DNA of 64,000 nucleotides from SIG452 sp045631485 (GCA_045631485.1 JAZQUU010000019.1:26344-90343), one strand, 5' to 3'; counted from the first letter of the stretch, positions 41,663 to 51,509 are shown. Numbers and translations are program-made. The notes: generated from the sequence alone by a model not told the origin.

Positions 41663-43656
41663 AAAAAGATATGACTTCACGCTTGACCGTTATCATTGTA
41701 ATTGCGGTATTGTTCTTATTGGCAATGATTTTCCGCTTGTTTTCTCTGCAAATTGTCAATGGCGAGGAATACGCACGTGCCTCTATTAACCGCACGGTAA
41801 AAACAGTTCCGCTGAAAGCTCCCCGCGGTGAGATTTTAGACCGCTACGGTCGGGTGATTGTGTCCAGCCAAATTACCTACAATTTAGAAATTTCCCAATA
41901 CAAAAAGGATAAAAAATGGGTCAATGAAACCATTTATAACCTGATTCTTTTAATGGAAAAAGAAAACCAGGAATTTATGGAAAATCTGCCCGTTTCGGAA
42001 ATTCCGTACACTTATACTCTGCCCGAGGAAGATGTGAAAGAGTATCTTTCGGATATGAATCTTTTGGAGGATTTATCTGCCGAGGAATGCATCGAGAAGC
42101 TTGCAAAGCGCTATGATGTGGATAACAAAATCCCCGAAGCATATCACAAAAAAGTGATTGCGGTTCGTGCAGAAATGGAGCTTCGGGACTTTTCTCAGAA
42201 CAACCCCTTTGTATTTGCAAAAAATGTGAATATGAATGTGGTTACCATCATCAAAGAAAATGACAGAACCTACCCCGGAGTCAATATTATGACTTCTTAT
42301 GACAGAATGTATCCCGAAAAAGTGGGAGCTCATCTGTTGGGGCGTGTGGGACTGATTTATAAAGAAGAATATGAACAATTAAAAGATTTGGGTTACGGAT
42401 TTACCGATATTATCGGCAAAGAAGGCATCGAAAAAGTTTACGACCTGGAACTAAAAGGTGATGACGGAGTTTTAAAAATTCAGCAAAACGAATTTGGAAA
42501 AATCACCGATACCGAAGTATTAAAAAATGCAGTCCCGGGAAATGATGTCATTCTGACCATTGACCTGGATTTGCAGAAAAAAGCGGAAGAAGCATTGGGA
42601 GATGTAATCCGTGAATTGGGGTTAACCATTCCCGATATCGGCGGCGGTGCCATTACCGTGGTGGATGTGCATACCGGAGAAATCTTAGCAATGGCATCCT
42701 ATCCCGACTATGATATCGAAACCTTCCAGAAAGACTATCAAAAGAACTATAAAAACCCCTTAAAACCGTTCTGGAATCGTGCAATTTCAGGAACCTATGC
42801 ACCCGGCTCCACCTTTAAAATTTTAACATCTCTGGCAGTATTGGAAGAAAACATTGCTTCTCCCGAAGACTATATTTACGACCAGGGAAAATATATGTAC
42901 TACGACGACTATCAACCTAATTGCCACGTATATCCCGGTAATCACGGCTATGTTAATGTGGCAGACGCCATCAAAGTTTCCTGTAACTATTATTTTTACG
43001 AAACAGGACGAAAACTCGGCATTGAAAAGCTCAACGAATATGCCAAAAAAGTGGGACTCGGAGAATACACCGGCATTGAAATTGCAGGCGAAGAAAAAGG
43101 CATCCTTGCAGGTCCCGCTTACCGTGAAAAAATTGACAGACCCTGGTATCCCGGTGACGTGTTGCAGGCATCTATCGGTCAGTCGGACAACTTATTCACT
43201 CCCCTGCAGCTTTCCAACTATATTGCCACCGTGGTCAACGGCGGTACCCGTTATGAAGCACATTTGCTTTATAAAATTAAGGACTATACCTCGGGCAATA
43301 TTATGGAAGTGCAGCCAAAAGCCGTAGAAACCATTTCCATCCGTCCCGAAAATTACAAAGCGATTATGGAGGGAATGCGTTCGGTTACCGAGGATGGTAC
43401 CGCAAGTAACGTGTTCCAGGATTTCCCTATTGCTGTGGGCGGAAAAACCGGTACCGCAGAGGTGCCCGGCACCAACAACGGCTTGTTTGTTGCTTTTGCA
43501 CCTTATGATAATCCTCAGATTGCCATTTCTGTTGTGGTGGAACACGGTGCCCACGGGAACTCCATCGCACCTGCCGCAAGAGAAGTCATCGCAGAATACT
43601 TCCACAACGAACAAGAAGAAACCATTGAAAACAACGATAAATTCCAGATAAAATAG
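41659..43656 (+). CDS. mrdA: Penicillin-binding protein 2 (elongation transpeptidase)
   Basis: 665 residues. One N-terminal membrane anchor, the pedestal/dimerisation domain (APRGEILDRYGRVI), and the transpeptidase with S384 in GSTFKI, SCN (S441) and KTGT (K596). Crosslinks peptidoglycan during lateral growth; target of beta-lactams. Coupled to mreD by a 4 nt overlap, so the elongasome set mreBCD-mrdA is complete except for rodA. Confidence 0.95.
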   Translation: MKKDMTSRLTVIIVIAVLFLLAMIFRLFSLQIVNGEEYARASINRTVKTVPLKAPRGEILDRYGRVIVSSQITYNLEISQYKKDKKWVNETIYNLILLMEKENQEFMENLPVSEIPYTYTLPEEDVKEYLSDMNLLEDLSAEECIEKLAKRYDVDNKIPEAYHKKVIAVRAEMELRDFSQNNPFVFAKNVNMNVVTIIKENDRTYPGVNIMTSYDRMYPEKVGAHLLGRVGLIYKEEYEQLKDLGYGFTDIIGKEGIEKVYDLELKGDDGVLKIQQNEFGKITDTEVLKNAVPGNDVILTIDLDLQKKAEEALGDVIRELGLTIPDIGGGAITVVDVHTGEILAMASYPDYDIETFQKDYQKNYKNPLKPFWNRAISGTYAPGSTFKILTSLAVLEENIASPEDYIYDQGKYMYYDDYQPNCHVYPGNHGYVNVADAIKVSCNYYFYETGRKLGIEKLNEYAKKVGLGEYTGIEIAGEEKGILAGPAYREKIDRPWYPGDVLQASIGQSDNLFTPLQLSNYIATVVNGGTRYEAHLLYKIKDYTSGNIMEVQPKAVETISIRPENYKAIMEGMRSVTEDGTASNVFQDFPIAVGGKTGTAEVPGTNNGLFVAFAPYDNPQIAISVVVEHGAHGNSIAPAAREVIAEYFHNEQEETIENNDKFQIK

Positions 43657-43665
43657 AGGAAAAAC

Positions 43666-44397
43666 ATGGAACGACTGGATAAAATTTTAGCAAATGCTAT
43701 GATAGGTTCCCGAAAAGAAGTGGTAAAACTGATTCGTTCGGGCGCCGTGATGGTGAATGATAAGACAGTAACCGACCCTGCAACGAAAGTGAATCCCGAG
43801 GATTCCGATATCGTGGCAAATGGTATTTTAGTTTGTTATCGGGAGCATTTTCACCTGATGATGAACAAGCCCGACGGTTACATTTGTGCCACCGAGGATA
43901 TGAGGGAAAAAACGGTGCTTGATTTACTTCCCGATGATGAATTTCCCAAAAACAAGTTATTCCCCGCAGGAAGATTGGATAAAGATACGGAAGGGTTCGT
44001 GTTTTTAACCACCGACGGCAAGCTTGCCCATCGGGTAACGGGGCCGAAAAACCACGTCAACAAAAAATATTTTGTTCAAATTGATAAACCGATGAACCCC
44101 GAATGGATTGCAAAATTCAAAAGCGGAATCACCATTGACGATGGCTATGAGTGTAAGAGTGCTTTTTTGGAAATTTTATCGGAGAATACTTGTCACCTCA
44201 CCATTTTTGAAGGAAAATTCCATCAGGTGAAGCGAATGTTTGAAGCACTTGGTGCCACCGTAACCTATTTAAAACGGGTGCAAATCGGAAGTCTTTTGCT
44301 TGACGATTCCTTAAAGCTTGGTGAATACAGAGAACTAACCCCTGCCGAAATCACTCTTTTGGAAATCGTACCCGAAGAATACAAGGAGAACCTATGA
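43666..44397 (+). CDS. RsuA-family pseudouridine synthase
   Basis: 243 residues. An N-terminal S4 RNA-binding domain (1-60, MERLDKILANAMIGSRKEVV) and a RsuA/RluB-type catalytic domain with the Asp nucleophile in GRLDKDTEG (D105). Pseudouridylates rRNA; size and the S4 form suggest the 16S (RsuA-like) group, but an RluB/RluE role cannot be excluded. Overlaps queA by 4 nt. Confidence 0.93.
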   Translation: MERLDKILANAMIGSRKEVVKLIRSGAVMVNDKTVTDPATKVNPEDSDIVANGILVCYREHFHLMMNKPDGYICATEDMREKTVLDLLPDDEFPKNKLFPAGRLDKDTEGFVFLTTDGKLAHRVTGPKNHVNKKYFVQIDKPMNPEWIAKFKSGITIDDGYECKSAFLEILSENTCHLTIFEGKFHQVKRMFEALGATVTYLKRVQIGSLLLDDSLKLGEYRELTPAEITLLEIVPEEYKENL

Positions 44398-45419
44398 GAA
44401 CCGACGATTTTAACTATGTGCTACCCGAAGAAATGATAGCACAAACTCCCCTAAAAGACCGCACCTCCTCCAAAATGATGGTGCTTGATAAAGAAACCGG
44501 TAACATTGTGCACAGCAGATTTTATCATTTAATTGAATATGTAAAGCCTGGCGATGTGCTGGTGTTTAACAACACCCGTGTGCTCCCTGCCCGTCTGTAC
44601 GGCGTGAAAGAAGGCGGCACCGCTCATATCGAGGTGCTTCTTTTAAAACGCCGCAATTTAGACGAATGGGAAGTTTTAATGAAGCCTGCCAAACGAATCA
44701 AGTTAAACGGCAGAATCATTTTCGGAAACGGTGAATTGGTTGCCGAGGTGATTGAAGAATTGGATGACGGCGGCAGAATTGTAAAATTCACCTATGACGG
44801 CGTGTTTGAAACTATTTTAGAAAAATTGGGCAATATGCCGCTTCCTCCCTACATCAAAGAAAAATTGGAGGATAAAAACCGTTACCAGACCGTGTATGCC
44901 AAATTTGACGGTTCCGCTGCGGCTCCTACCGCAGGTCTTCACTTTACCGAAGAATACATCAAACGCTTAGAAGAAAAAGGCGTTATCACCTGCTATGTGA
45001 CCCTGCACGTTGGTCTTGGCACCTTCCGACCCGTCAGCGTGGAGGATGTGAACAACCACAAGATGCATAAGGAATGGTATCAGGTTCCCAAAGAAACCGC
45101 CGACATTTTAAATCTTGCCAAAAAAGAAGGCAGACGGATTATCTCGGTGGGCACCACAAGCCTTCGTACCTTAGAAGCTATGGCGCAGGAACAAGGCGGT
45201 ATCGTCCCCTGCTCCGGTGAAACCGAAATTTTCATTTATCCCGGCTATGAATTTAGGGTAATTGACGGACTTTTAACCAACTTCCACCTGCCAAAATCCA
45301 CCCTTTTGATGTTGGTTTCCGCCTTATCCGACCGTGAAAAAATTCTAAACGCCTACGAAAAAGCCAAAGAAAAAGATTACCGTTTCTTCTCCTTTGGCGA
45401 TTGTATGCTGTTGATATAG
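44394..45419 (+). CDS. queA: S-adenosylmethionine:tRNA ribosyltransferase-isomerase
   Basis: 341 residues. Motifs NNTRVLPARLYGVKEGG, AAPTAGLHFTEEYI and TSLRTLEA mark QueA, which transfers the ribosyl moiety of SAM to preQ1 in tRNA to form epoxyqueuosine. Cytoplasmic. tgt, which usually neighbours it, is not in the window. Followed by an inverted-repeat element and a terminator. Confidence 0.96.
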   Translation: MRTDDFNYVLPEEMIAQTPLKDRTSSKMMVLDKETGNIVHSRFYHLIEYVKPGDVLVFNNTRVLPARLYGVKEGGTAHIEVLLLKRRNLDEWEVLMKPAKRIKLNGRIIFGNGELVAEVIEELDDGGRIVKFTYDGVFETILEKLGNMPLPPYIKEKLEDKNRYQTVYAKFDGSAAAPTAGLHFTEEYIKRLEEKGVITCYVTLHVGLGTFRPVSVEDVNNHKMHKEWYQVPKETADILNLAKKEGRRIISVGTTSLRTLEAMAQEQGGIVPCSGETEIFIYPGYEFRVIDGLLTNFHLPKSTLLMLVSALSDREKILNAYEKAKEKDYRFFSFGDCMLLI

Positions 45420-45430
45420 ACAACATAAAC

Positions 45431-45580
45431 GGCTCCCTTGTGTAAAGGGGGCTGGATTGGCGAAGCCAAGGCTGAGGGATTGTTTCTCAATTCATATGTT
45501 TTGTATTACTTTTTATTTTACATTTACAATCCCTCCGAGTTTGCCGATGCAAACCCACCTCCCTTTACACAAGGGAGGCT
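45431..45580. repeat. MITE-like element with terminal inverted repeats
   Basis: Left end GGCTCCCTTGTGTAAAGG and right end CCTTTACACAAGGGAGGC are near-perfect inverted copies about 150 bp apart, with inner matching pieces (CTGAGGGATTGT and ACAATCCCTCCGAG). No transposase. Related fragments lie at 47490-47539 and 6505-6565. Confidence 0.75.
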
Positions 45581-45597
45581 TTTTTATATACGAAACA

Positions 45598-45651
45598 AAA
45601 AAAGAAAGTCTGATTTTTTCATTCTCTAAAATCAGACTTTCTCTTTTTTTT
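45598..45651. terminator. Convergent terminator between queA and the LRR gene
   Basis: AGAAAGTCTGATTTT and AAATCAGACTTTCT form a long stem flanked by A- and T-rich tracts, usable on both strands. Confidence 0.85.
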
Positions 45652-45667
45652 GAATTATTTTAAAATA

Positions 45668-47392
45668 CTATTTTGTAAGCTCCGCAGAATTTCCCATAGG
45701 CTTCATACTTGCAAAGGATTCCCAGCAAAAGGCCTTCAATTTTGCCACATCGCCGTCGGAATTATCCACCGGCAGAGTTAATTCTATGGTAGACCCGACA
45801 GGCACATCCTTGGTGCTTACATACATCAAACCGTGAAAAGCATTTTGGGCGGTGTATTGTGCCAACACAATCACGGTATCCTCACTTGCGCTCACATTGG
45901 TAAAGGATACGGTTGCAAGGAATATTCCATCAGGAATGGATTCCACATTGTTGCCCGACATATCTTTCACTACAATGTCGTTAATGTGATATTCATCTTC
46001 CGAAAAATGTATAGTCGCATTTTTCAGCTTAACATTGTTACCCCCAATTTGAATGCAATTCCATTGCTTTTTGGTACCATTATAATAAACTGTTGATAAT
46101 TTTCTACACCCAGAAAATGCAGAATCGCCGATGCTAGTTATATTGTCGCCAATCGTTACACTTACTAAACTGATGCAATTTTTAAACGCACAAGGTTCAA
46201 TGCTCGTTACACTATCTGGAATGGTTACATTTGAAAGACTGCTGCATCCAGAAAATGCACTATGGCCAATCATCTGTACGTTGTCACCGATCGTCACACT
46301 TTCTAAACTGGTACAATCCTTAAATGCACCACCAATAATACTGGTTACGCTATCGGGAATGGTTATACTTTTCAAACTGCTACAATTATCAAACGCAGCA
46401 TTTTCAATGCTGGTTACTCCATCAGGAATAATTACACTTGTTAAGCTACTGCAATCAGAAAATGTAAAAACTCCGATGCTTGTTACACTGTCGGGAATGG
46501 TTACGCTTGTTAAGCTACTGCAATCAGAAAACGCAAAATCGCCGATGCTTGTTACACCGTCGGGAATGGTTACGCTTGTTAAACTACTGCAACCAGAAAA
46601 TGCAGAATCACCTATTGTGATCGTATCTTTTTTGATGGTATAATTTCCGCTCATTGATTCATCTGCTGCTATTAAGTGATTTCCAATATATAAGGCACCG
46701 TTTTCCCAGTTTTTTAAATCTTTATAATATGCCGTACCATAAAACGCAGATATACCTATGTTGGTTACACTGTCAGGAATCACTACACTTATTAGACTGC
46801 TACAATTATAAAACGCATATGTCTCAATACGTGTTACACCGATTGGGATTTCAAAATGTGTATCAGTCTTTCCGGGTGCATATTGAATCAATATAGTTTT
46901 CTTTTTATTATACAGATTGCCGTCATAAGAAGAATAGTTCTTGTTATCTGCATCAACATAAATACCCTCAAGATTGGCACAATCATAAAACGCATACGCG
47001 TCGATACGTGTTACGCTATCATGGATTGTCACACTTGTTAAACTACTGCAACCAGAAAACGCGTAATTTCCAATTCTTGTTACGCTATCGGGGATAGTAA
47101 TATCGATTAGGCTGGTACAACCACAAAACGCATCATAACCGATACTCGTTACGCCGTCTTCTACCACAACCTTGGTGATATTTGATTGTGAAGAATACCA
47201 AGGTACAGCCGAGGCAGAATACCAACTGTCCATATCTCCTTGTCCGCTAATGGTAAGAGTACCCTCGTCGTTCAAAACCCAAGTAAGGTTATCACCACAA
47301 GTACCGCTTGTTTCCGCTGAGGTGCTCATTGCACCAAAAGCAAGAATCCCAAGCAGAATGACGAAAAGTGATAATAACATTTTCTTTTTCAT
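45668..47392 (-). CDS. BspA-type leucine-rich repeat surface protein
   Basis: 574 residues. A signal peptide (MKKKMLLSLFVILLGILAFG, cut near TSA-ET) is followed by the GTCGDNLTWVLNDEGTLTIS opening typical of these proteins. About 13 LRR_5 repeats of 23 residues follow (about 70-470; consensus SxTIPDSVTSIGxxAFSGCS), then a C-terminal Ig-like module ending AKLKAFCWESFASMKPMGNS. Several repeats are almost identical, pointing to recent internal duplication. No wall anchor motif. BspA-type proteins often bind host or matrix proteins. Confidence 0.93.
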   Translation of the reverse strand: MKKKMLLSLFVILLGILAFGAMSTSAETSGTCGDNLTWVLNDEGTLTISGQGDMDSWYSASAVPWYSSQSNITKVVVEDGVTSIGYDAFCGCTSLIDITIPDSVTRIGNYAFSGCSSLTSVTIHDSVTRIDAYAFYDCANLEGIYVDADNKNYSSYDGNLYNKKKTILIQYAPGKTDTHFEIPIGVTRIETYAFYNCSSLISVVIPDSVTNIGISAFYGTAYYKDLKNWENGALYIGNHLIAADESMSGNYTIKKDTITIGDSAFSGCSSLTSVTIPDGVTSIGDFAFSDCSSLTSVTIPDSVTSIGVFTFSDCSSLTSVIIPDGVTSIENAAFDNCSSLKSITIPDSVTSIIGGAFKDCTSLESVTIGDNVQMIGHSAFSGCSSLSNVTIPDSVTSIEPCAFKNCISLVSVTIGDNITSIGDSAFSGCRKLSTVYYNGTKKQWNCIQIGGNNVKLKNATIHFSEDEYHINDIVVKDMSGNNVESIPDGIFLATVSFTNVSASEDTVIVLAQYTAQNAFHGLMYVSTKDVPVGSTIELTLPVDNSDGDVAKLKAFCWESFASMKPMGNSAELTK

Positions 47393-47434
47393 TTGATACC
47401 CCTCTTTTATGATAAATATAAAATACTAAAATAT

Positions 47435-47463
47435 ATTGTAGCACAAACATTTTATAAAATCAA
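47435..47463 (-). promoter_or_regulatory. Promoter of the LRR gene
   Basis: Minus strand TTGATT (47463-47458), 17 nt, TACAAT (47440-47435). Confidence 0.68.
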
Positions 47464-47489
47464 GAAATCGGGGGGAATTTCTGAAAAAC

Positions 47490-47539
47490 AATCCTCCCGT
47501 CACGCTTTGCATGACCCCCTCCTTTACACAAGGAGGGCT
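47490..47539. repeat. Fragment of the 45431-type inverted-repeat element
   Basis: CCCCTCCTTTACACAAGGAGGGC matches the right terminus of the element at 45431-45580; the left half is missing or diverged. Confidence 0.55.
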
Positions 47540-47549
47540 TTCAAGCAAT

Positions 47550-47602
47550 AAAAAATCCCGAATCAGTAAGCCGATTTCAGCTTGCTATTCGGGATTTCTT
47601 TT
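47550..47602 (-). terminator. Terminator of the galK-galT-PPTase operon
   Basis: Minus strand AATCCCGAAT and ATTCGGGATT with an inner AAGC/GCTT pairing, then T run; overlaps the end of the last gene. Confidence 0.85.
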
Positions 47603-48140
47603 ATAATTGTAACAATTCTACCTTTAGCGGCAGATGCTCTTTTTTGGTGCAGACGGAGATTTGATAATCTTCGTAGGTTTTGCTAAAGAAAGCGATATCG
47701 TCGGGATAGGACAACTCTTTGGATAAGCCTTTCAACCCCTCACCGGTGTATTTTACATAGCTTTCTTTTTGGCACCAAAGCTCAAAAAATGCTTTGGTAC
47801 CGTGTTTCTTTACTTCGTCTTGTTCCGATTGGGTGAAATATTGCTCCATGGTTTTCGGGCGGATTTTGGTGATTTTTTCAATATCTGCACCCACGGGTGC
47901 ATCCCCCACCGCCAACAGTAACCAATCGCCGCTATGAGAAAGATTAAAATGACATTTTTTGATACCTTTCACATACGGCTTTCCCTCACGGATTATTTCA
48001 AATTCTTGTAATCCGAACAACTCAGAAAACACCTTGTGAATCGCATAGTCCCCTGCCATTTTTTCAATCTGACGCTTGGAATAATCGGGATATTGCTCCC
48101 GAAATGGAATAAGAGATAACAAAAAAACTTTCGTCACCAT
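47601..48140 (-). CDS. 4'-phosphopantetheinyl transferase (Sfp-like)
   Basis: 179 residues. Magnesium-binding GADIEKI (D86, E88) and the WCQKESYVK motif (W122, K125, E126, K130) identify the Sfp/AcpT superfamily, which moves phosphopantetheine from CoA to a serine on a carrier protein. NLSHSGDWLLLAVG is also typical. No carrier protein or NRPS/PKS gene is nearby; shorter than Sfp itself (about 220), nearer the compact group. Placed 6 nt after galT with a weak ribosome binding site, so probably read through from the gal genes. Confidence 0.9.
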   Translation of the reverse strand: MVTKVFLLSLIPFREQYPDYSKRQIEKMAGDYAIHKVFSELFGLQEFEIIREGKPYVKGIKKCHFNLSHSGDWLLLAVGDAPVGADIEKITKIRPKTMEQYFTQSEQDEVKKHGTKAFFELWCQKESYVKYTGEGLKGLSKELSYPDDIAFFSKTYEDYQISVCTKKEHLPLKVELLQL

Positions 48141-48146
48141 TTTTTA

Positions 48147-49526
48147 TTATCCGTTTACCGCTGCAACAAATTTTTTCATACCTTCGTTTCCTGCCTCGGT
48201 ATTTTTATATACGCCGCAGTTTTCCAAAATTTTAGAGAAAATCTGTCCCACTTCTTCTTTTTTGGCATCGGTTAATTCGCCAAGCTCGGTTTTTAAGCGG
48301 GCAGGAAGAACCGCCAAGCCCATTGCTTCAATGAGACCGATATTTTCCTTTTTGATATGGTGATATTCACTGTGGGGATGGAAAATACCGAGAGGATGTT
48401 CTTCGGTGGTACGGTTATTTCTTAAAATTAAGTCCAACTCGTAATGACCGTCACGGAAGCGTGCAATAGGAGTGATGGTGTTATGCGGTGCGTCGGTATG
48501 TGCCAGGATCTCGCAGGATTCATCGGAATAGCCACGCCAGGTGGTTAAGATTTTGTCACCCAAATCGCAGAGCTCGTCAATAGAATCCCCAATCAAACGA
48601 ATGGTGGATAATGCCCAGTCTACCACATAAGCTTTCACATTGGCATAGCCTTCAAATGCCACATCAAAGCGGCTGCCGCATTTTGCCATGGGGAATTCGT
48701 AGTTTCCGCCCTGGAAATGGTCGTGGGTTAAAATGGAACCGCCAACAATGGGTAAGTCCGCATTGGATCCCACAAAATAATGGGGGAACTTTTCCACAAA
48801 ATGCAATAGTTTTGAGAAGGTGGCACGATTGATTTTCATCGGCGTGTGTGCACAGTTTAACAAAATGCAATGCTCATTGTAATACACATAAGGAGAATAC
48901 TGAAGCGCCCATTTTTCACCGCAGAGTTCCATAGGAATAATTCTGTGGTTGGCTCTGGGCGGATGATTTGCATGACCCCTGTAACCAACATTTTCGGGAC
49001 ACAGTAAGCATTTGGGATAGCCGGTCTGCTTTTGTGTTTTTGCCGCCGCAATTTCCTTGGGGTCTTTTTCGGGCTTGGATAAGTTGATGGTGATATCCAA
49101 TTCCCCGTAAGCGGTACTGGTTTTCCATTTCACATCCCGTTTTACACGGTCAGTCATAATATAATTGGAATTTTGAGATAACTCATAAAATAAGTCGGTG
49201 GCTTTTTTGGGGTCGCTCTCATACGCCGCCCAGAATTCACGGGAGAGATTTCCCGGAGTGGGAGTAAAATAGTCCATGATTTCTGCGGACAAAATGTCAC
49301 GATATGTAGTGGTATTCTGCTCTAATTTTCCGTTTTCTGCGGCAATATCACAAAGAGATGCCAACAGTTCTTCCAAACTGTTATGTGCAGTATAATCCAC
49401 CCGTTCAAAGGAAGCTTCGCCGAGCAGATTTAAGATGCGGTTTGCCACATAGCTTTCATCTTCCGCGGTAATCATACCCTTTTGGATACCGTAATCCAAC
49501 AATTCAGATAAGGATTTGTTTATCAT
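48147..49526 (-). CDS. galT: Galactose-1-phosphate uridylyltransferase (Firmicutes type)
   Basis: 459 residues, the long form typical of Firmicutes (GalT class 2). It exchanges UMP between UDP-glucose and galactose-1-phosphate in the Leloir pathway. Motifs: CLLCPENVGYRGHANHPPRA, GGSILTHDHFQGG and the His-rich IFHPHSEYHHIKKENIGLIE near residue 380. Start overlaps the galK stop (ATGA), so the two are translationally coupled. galE is not in the window. Confidence 0.94.
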   Translation of the reverse strand: MINKSLSELLDYGIQKGMITAEDESYVANRILNLLGEASFERVDYTAHNSLEELLASLCDIAAENGKLEQNTTTYRDILSAEIMDYFTPTPGNLSREFWAAYESDPKKATDLFYELSQNSNYIMTDRVKRDVKWKTSTAYGELDITINLSKPEKDPKEIAAAKTQKQTGYPKCLLCPENVGYRGHANHPPRANHRIIPMELCGEKWALQYSPYVYYNEHCILLNCAHTPMKINRATFSKLLHFVEKFPHYFVGSNADLPIVGGSILTHDHFQGGNYEFPMAKCGSRFDVAFEGYANVKAYVVDWALSTIRLIGDSIDELCDLGDKILTTWRGYSDESCEILAHTDAPHNTITPIARFRDGHYELDLILRNNRTTEEHPLGIFHPHSEYHHIKKENIGLIEAMGLAVLPARLKTELGELTDAKKEEVGQIFSKILENCGVYKNTEAGNEGMKKFVAAVNG

Positions 49527-50797
49527 AATACTTTAATGCCTCCGTGATTTCTGATAAAGAGAATATGGCATTTGCCTTCTCCGAACACATTTTCCACAGC
49601 AGCTTTAAATTCGGCCACCATTTCAACGGGCACAAAATTCTGAGTGGTGCCGCCAAAGCCGCCGCCGTGAACACGGTATGCGCCTTTGCCTTCCAAAATG
49701 CTCTGTGCGATGTAAATCGCTAAGGATAAGCCCTGTTCATTGGGATTCACATTGGCATACACATTCTGCAAGAATCTGAAAGAAGAGTTACCCGATTCGA
49801 TAATGGTCTGTTTGAAGGTTTCAAAATCGCCGTTATTTAATGCTGCAACTTCTTTTTCTACCCGTTTGTTATCATCTAAATAATGAAGGGAACGAAGCAC
49901 CGCACGGTCACCAAACTGTTCTCTTAACACACCAATGTTTGCAAGAATTTCTTCTTTGGTCACTTCTCTTAACACGGATTTGCCGAAATAGCCTGCCACT
50001 GCTTTCATTTCACCGGGAATACTTGCATATTCGTTGGTTAAATCGGCGTGGTTTCCGCCGGTATCCACGATACAAAGAGCGTATCCGCTTTTGGAAAAAT
50101 CAAAATTAACTTTTTCAATAATGGGATTTTCTTTATCTTTAAAATCAATGGTAATAATACCGCCCACGGAGGATGCCATCTGGTCCATCAGACCGCAGGG
50201 TTTTTTGAAATATTCATTTTCCGCATACTGCGACATTTTTGCAATTTCTACCGCGGAAACGGAGCCGTCGTTATAAAGTCCATTCAAAATGGTTCCCACA
50301 AGCACTTCAAAAGCAGCAGAAGAAGAAAGTCCGGAACCTCTTAACACCTCGGAGGTGGAATATGCATCAAAACCGCCAATCTTGTATCCTAACTGAGAAA
50401 AACGAGCTGCCATACCGCGCACTAAAGAAACAGACTGCTCTGCTTCTTCATCACGGATTGCCAAATCATCAATCATCACAACAGATTCATCGTGTCCTTT
50501 GGATTTTAAACGAATGGTGCCGCTGTCATTTTTGGAAGCAACGGCAATCACGTCTAAATTAACACTTCCTGCCAATACCTTTCCTAAGTTATGGTCGGTA
50601 TGATTTCCGCCGATTTCTGTTCTGCCGGGTGCGGAAAAAATCACAAGATTATCCCGTTCTCCGTATAATTCACAAAATGTTTCAACCGCCTCAATGTAAC
50701 GTGCTTTCTGAATTGCAACATTTTCTTTTCCGTACAGTTCCGAAAGACGTTCGTCCGCTTGGTTAATCGCGCAGATGATTTGTTCTTTGTTAGCCAT
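49523..50797 (-). CDS. galK: Galactokinase
   Basis: 424 residues, GHMP kinase family. The galactokinase signature APGRTEIGGNHTDHN (about 54-68) and ATP loop RGSGLSSSAAFEV (about 151-163) are intact; HGGGFGGTTQNFVP is motif 3. The signature has GGNHTDH where many have GEHTDY, as in other Firmicutes. Phosphorylates galactose at C1. First gene of the galK-galT-PPTase set; AAGGAGGAGC precedes the start. Confidence 0.95.
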   Translation of the reverse strand: MANKEQIICAINQADERLSELYGKENVAIQKARYIEAVETFCELYGERDNLVIFSAPGRTEIGGNHTDHNLGKVLAGSVNLDVIAVASKNDSGTIRLKSKGHDESVVMIDDLAIRDEEAEQSVSLVRGMAARFSQLGYKIGGFDAYSTSEVLRGSGLSSSAAFEVLVGTILNGLYNDGSVSAVEIAKMSQYAENEYFKKPCGLMDQMASSVGGIITIDFKDKENPIIEKVNFDFSKSGYALCIVDTGGNHADLTNEYASIPGEMKAVAGYFGKSVLREVTKEEILANIGVLREQFGDRAVLRSLHYLDDNKRVEKEVAALNNGDFETFKQTIIESGNSSFRFLQNVYANVNPNEQGLSLAIYIAQSILEGKGAYRVHGGGFGGTTQNFVPVEMVAEFKAAVENVFGEGKCHILFIRNHGGIKVL

Positions 50798-50881
50798 AAT
50801 GCTCCTCCTTAATAAGCTCGTTATGAGCCTTTGCTTTTCTGTCTCTGTTATATAATCTACTGATATGTCAATTGATGTCGG

Positions 50882-51343
50882 CTAGGGTTTACATCTTCCG
50901 CAAGGTTCAAATCCTCTTGCCAAAGCGTCCTCATAGGAAATCGAAATTTTCGATTTGGAAAGAGAACTGCAACCATCTCTGTGAAATTTGGTTCCCGAAT
51001 TAGTCAGATAAACAATATTTCCTGTTTTCTCAACGTCATTCTGTGTTTGCTCTTTTGCCTCTTCCGATTTTTCGGATTTTTCGGAATCTTGGAATTCTGT
51101 TTTGTCTTCCGAATGATCAACATCCTCCGAAACGGCAGGATTCTCCGAAGATTCGTTCCCCTCATCACTCGTTATGGATGCGGATGCAACATATTCTCCC
51201 CTGTCATTTACCCACATCGGAGGTGCCGTGTAAACATCACGATATCTGCCGACAAGCATCACACAATGAACATTTACCACAAAGCTGAAACAAAGAAGAA
51301 AGGCAACAATTATGATTGCCAACTTGCGATAGTTTTTTTGCAT
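50882..51343 (-). CDS. Membrane-anchored protein with Cys-His C-terminal domain
   Basis: 153 residues. An N-terminal membrane helix (LAIIIVAFLLCFSFVVNVHC), an acidic low-complexity linker rich in Glu, Ser and Lys (about 55-105), and a C-terminal 45-residue domain with FHRDGCSSLSKSKI and FEPCGRCKP. The HxxxC...CxxC pattern is like the Ada-type metal-binding domain appended to many Firmicutes secreted nucleases and hypothetical proteins. No enzyme domain is attached here. It lies 84 nt before galK on the same strand. Confidence 0.82.
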   Translation of the reverse strand: MQKNYRKLAIIIVAFLLCFSFVVNVHCVMLVGRYRDVYTAPPMWVNDRGEYVASASITSDEGNESSENPAVSEDVDHSEDKTEFQDSEKSEKSEEAKEQTQNDVEKTGNIVYLTNSGTKFHRDGCSSLSKSKISISYEDALARGFEPCGRCKP

Positions 51344-51479
51344 TGTTCCCTGTCCTTCTCCCGTTCCGAAATCTTTATTGGAATTTCGACATATTTTTTC
51401 ACATATACATTATAACTTTTATTTCTGATTCTGTCAATGCAAATTGAAAAATTGAGTTCACAAAAAAACATAAAAAATA

Positions 51480-51509
51480 TTGACATATTATAGTGCAATA
51501 TGATATAAT
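51480..51509 (+). promoter_or_regulatory. Promoter of protein 3
   Basis: TTGACA (51480-51485), 18 nt, TATAAT (51504-51509). In the leader, TGATTTTCG and CGAAAATCA (51540-51579) are inverted repeats. Confidence 0.78.

Noticed and set aside
45438..45629. Open frames inside the MITE-like element
   Set aside because: They are a by-product of the inverted repeat; no start signal and no recognisable protein.
46131..46643. 170-codon plus-strand frame opposite the LRR gene
   Set aside because: It is a mirror of the repeated LRR codons, has no ribosome binding site and its repetitiveness follows from the opposite strand.
50822..50881. galK promoter
   Set aside because: A TTGACA is present on the minus strand but no -10 lies at a normal spacing, so it was not listed.
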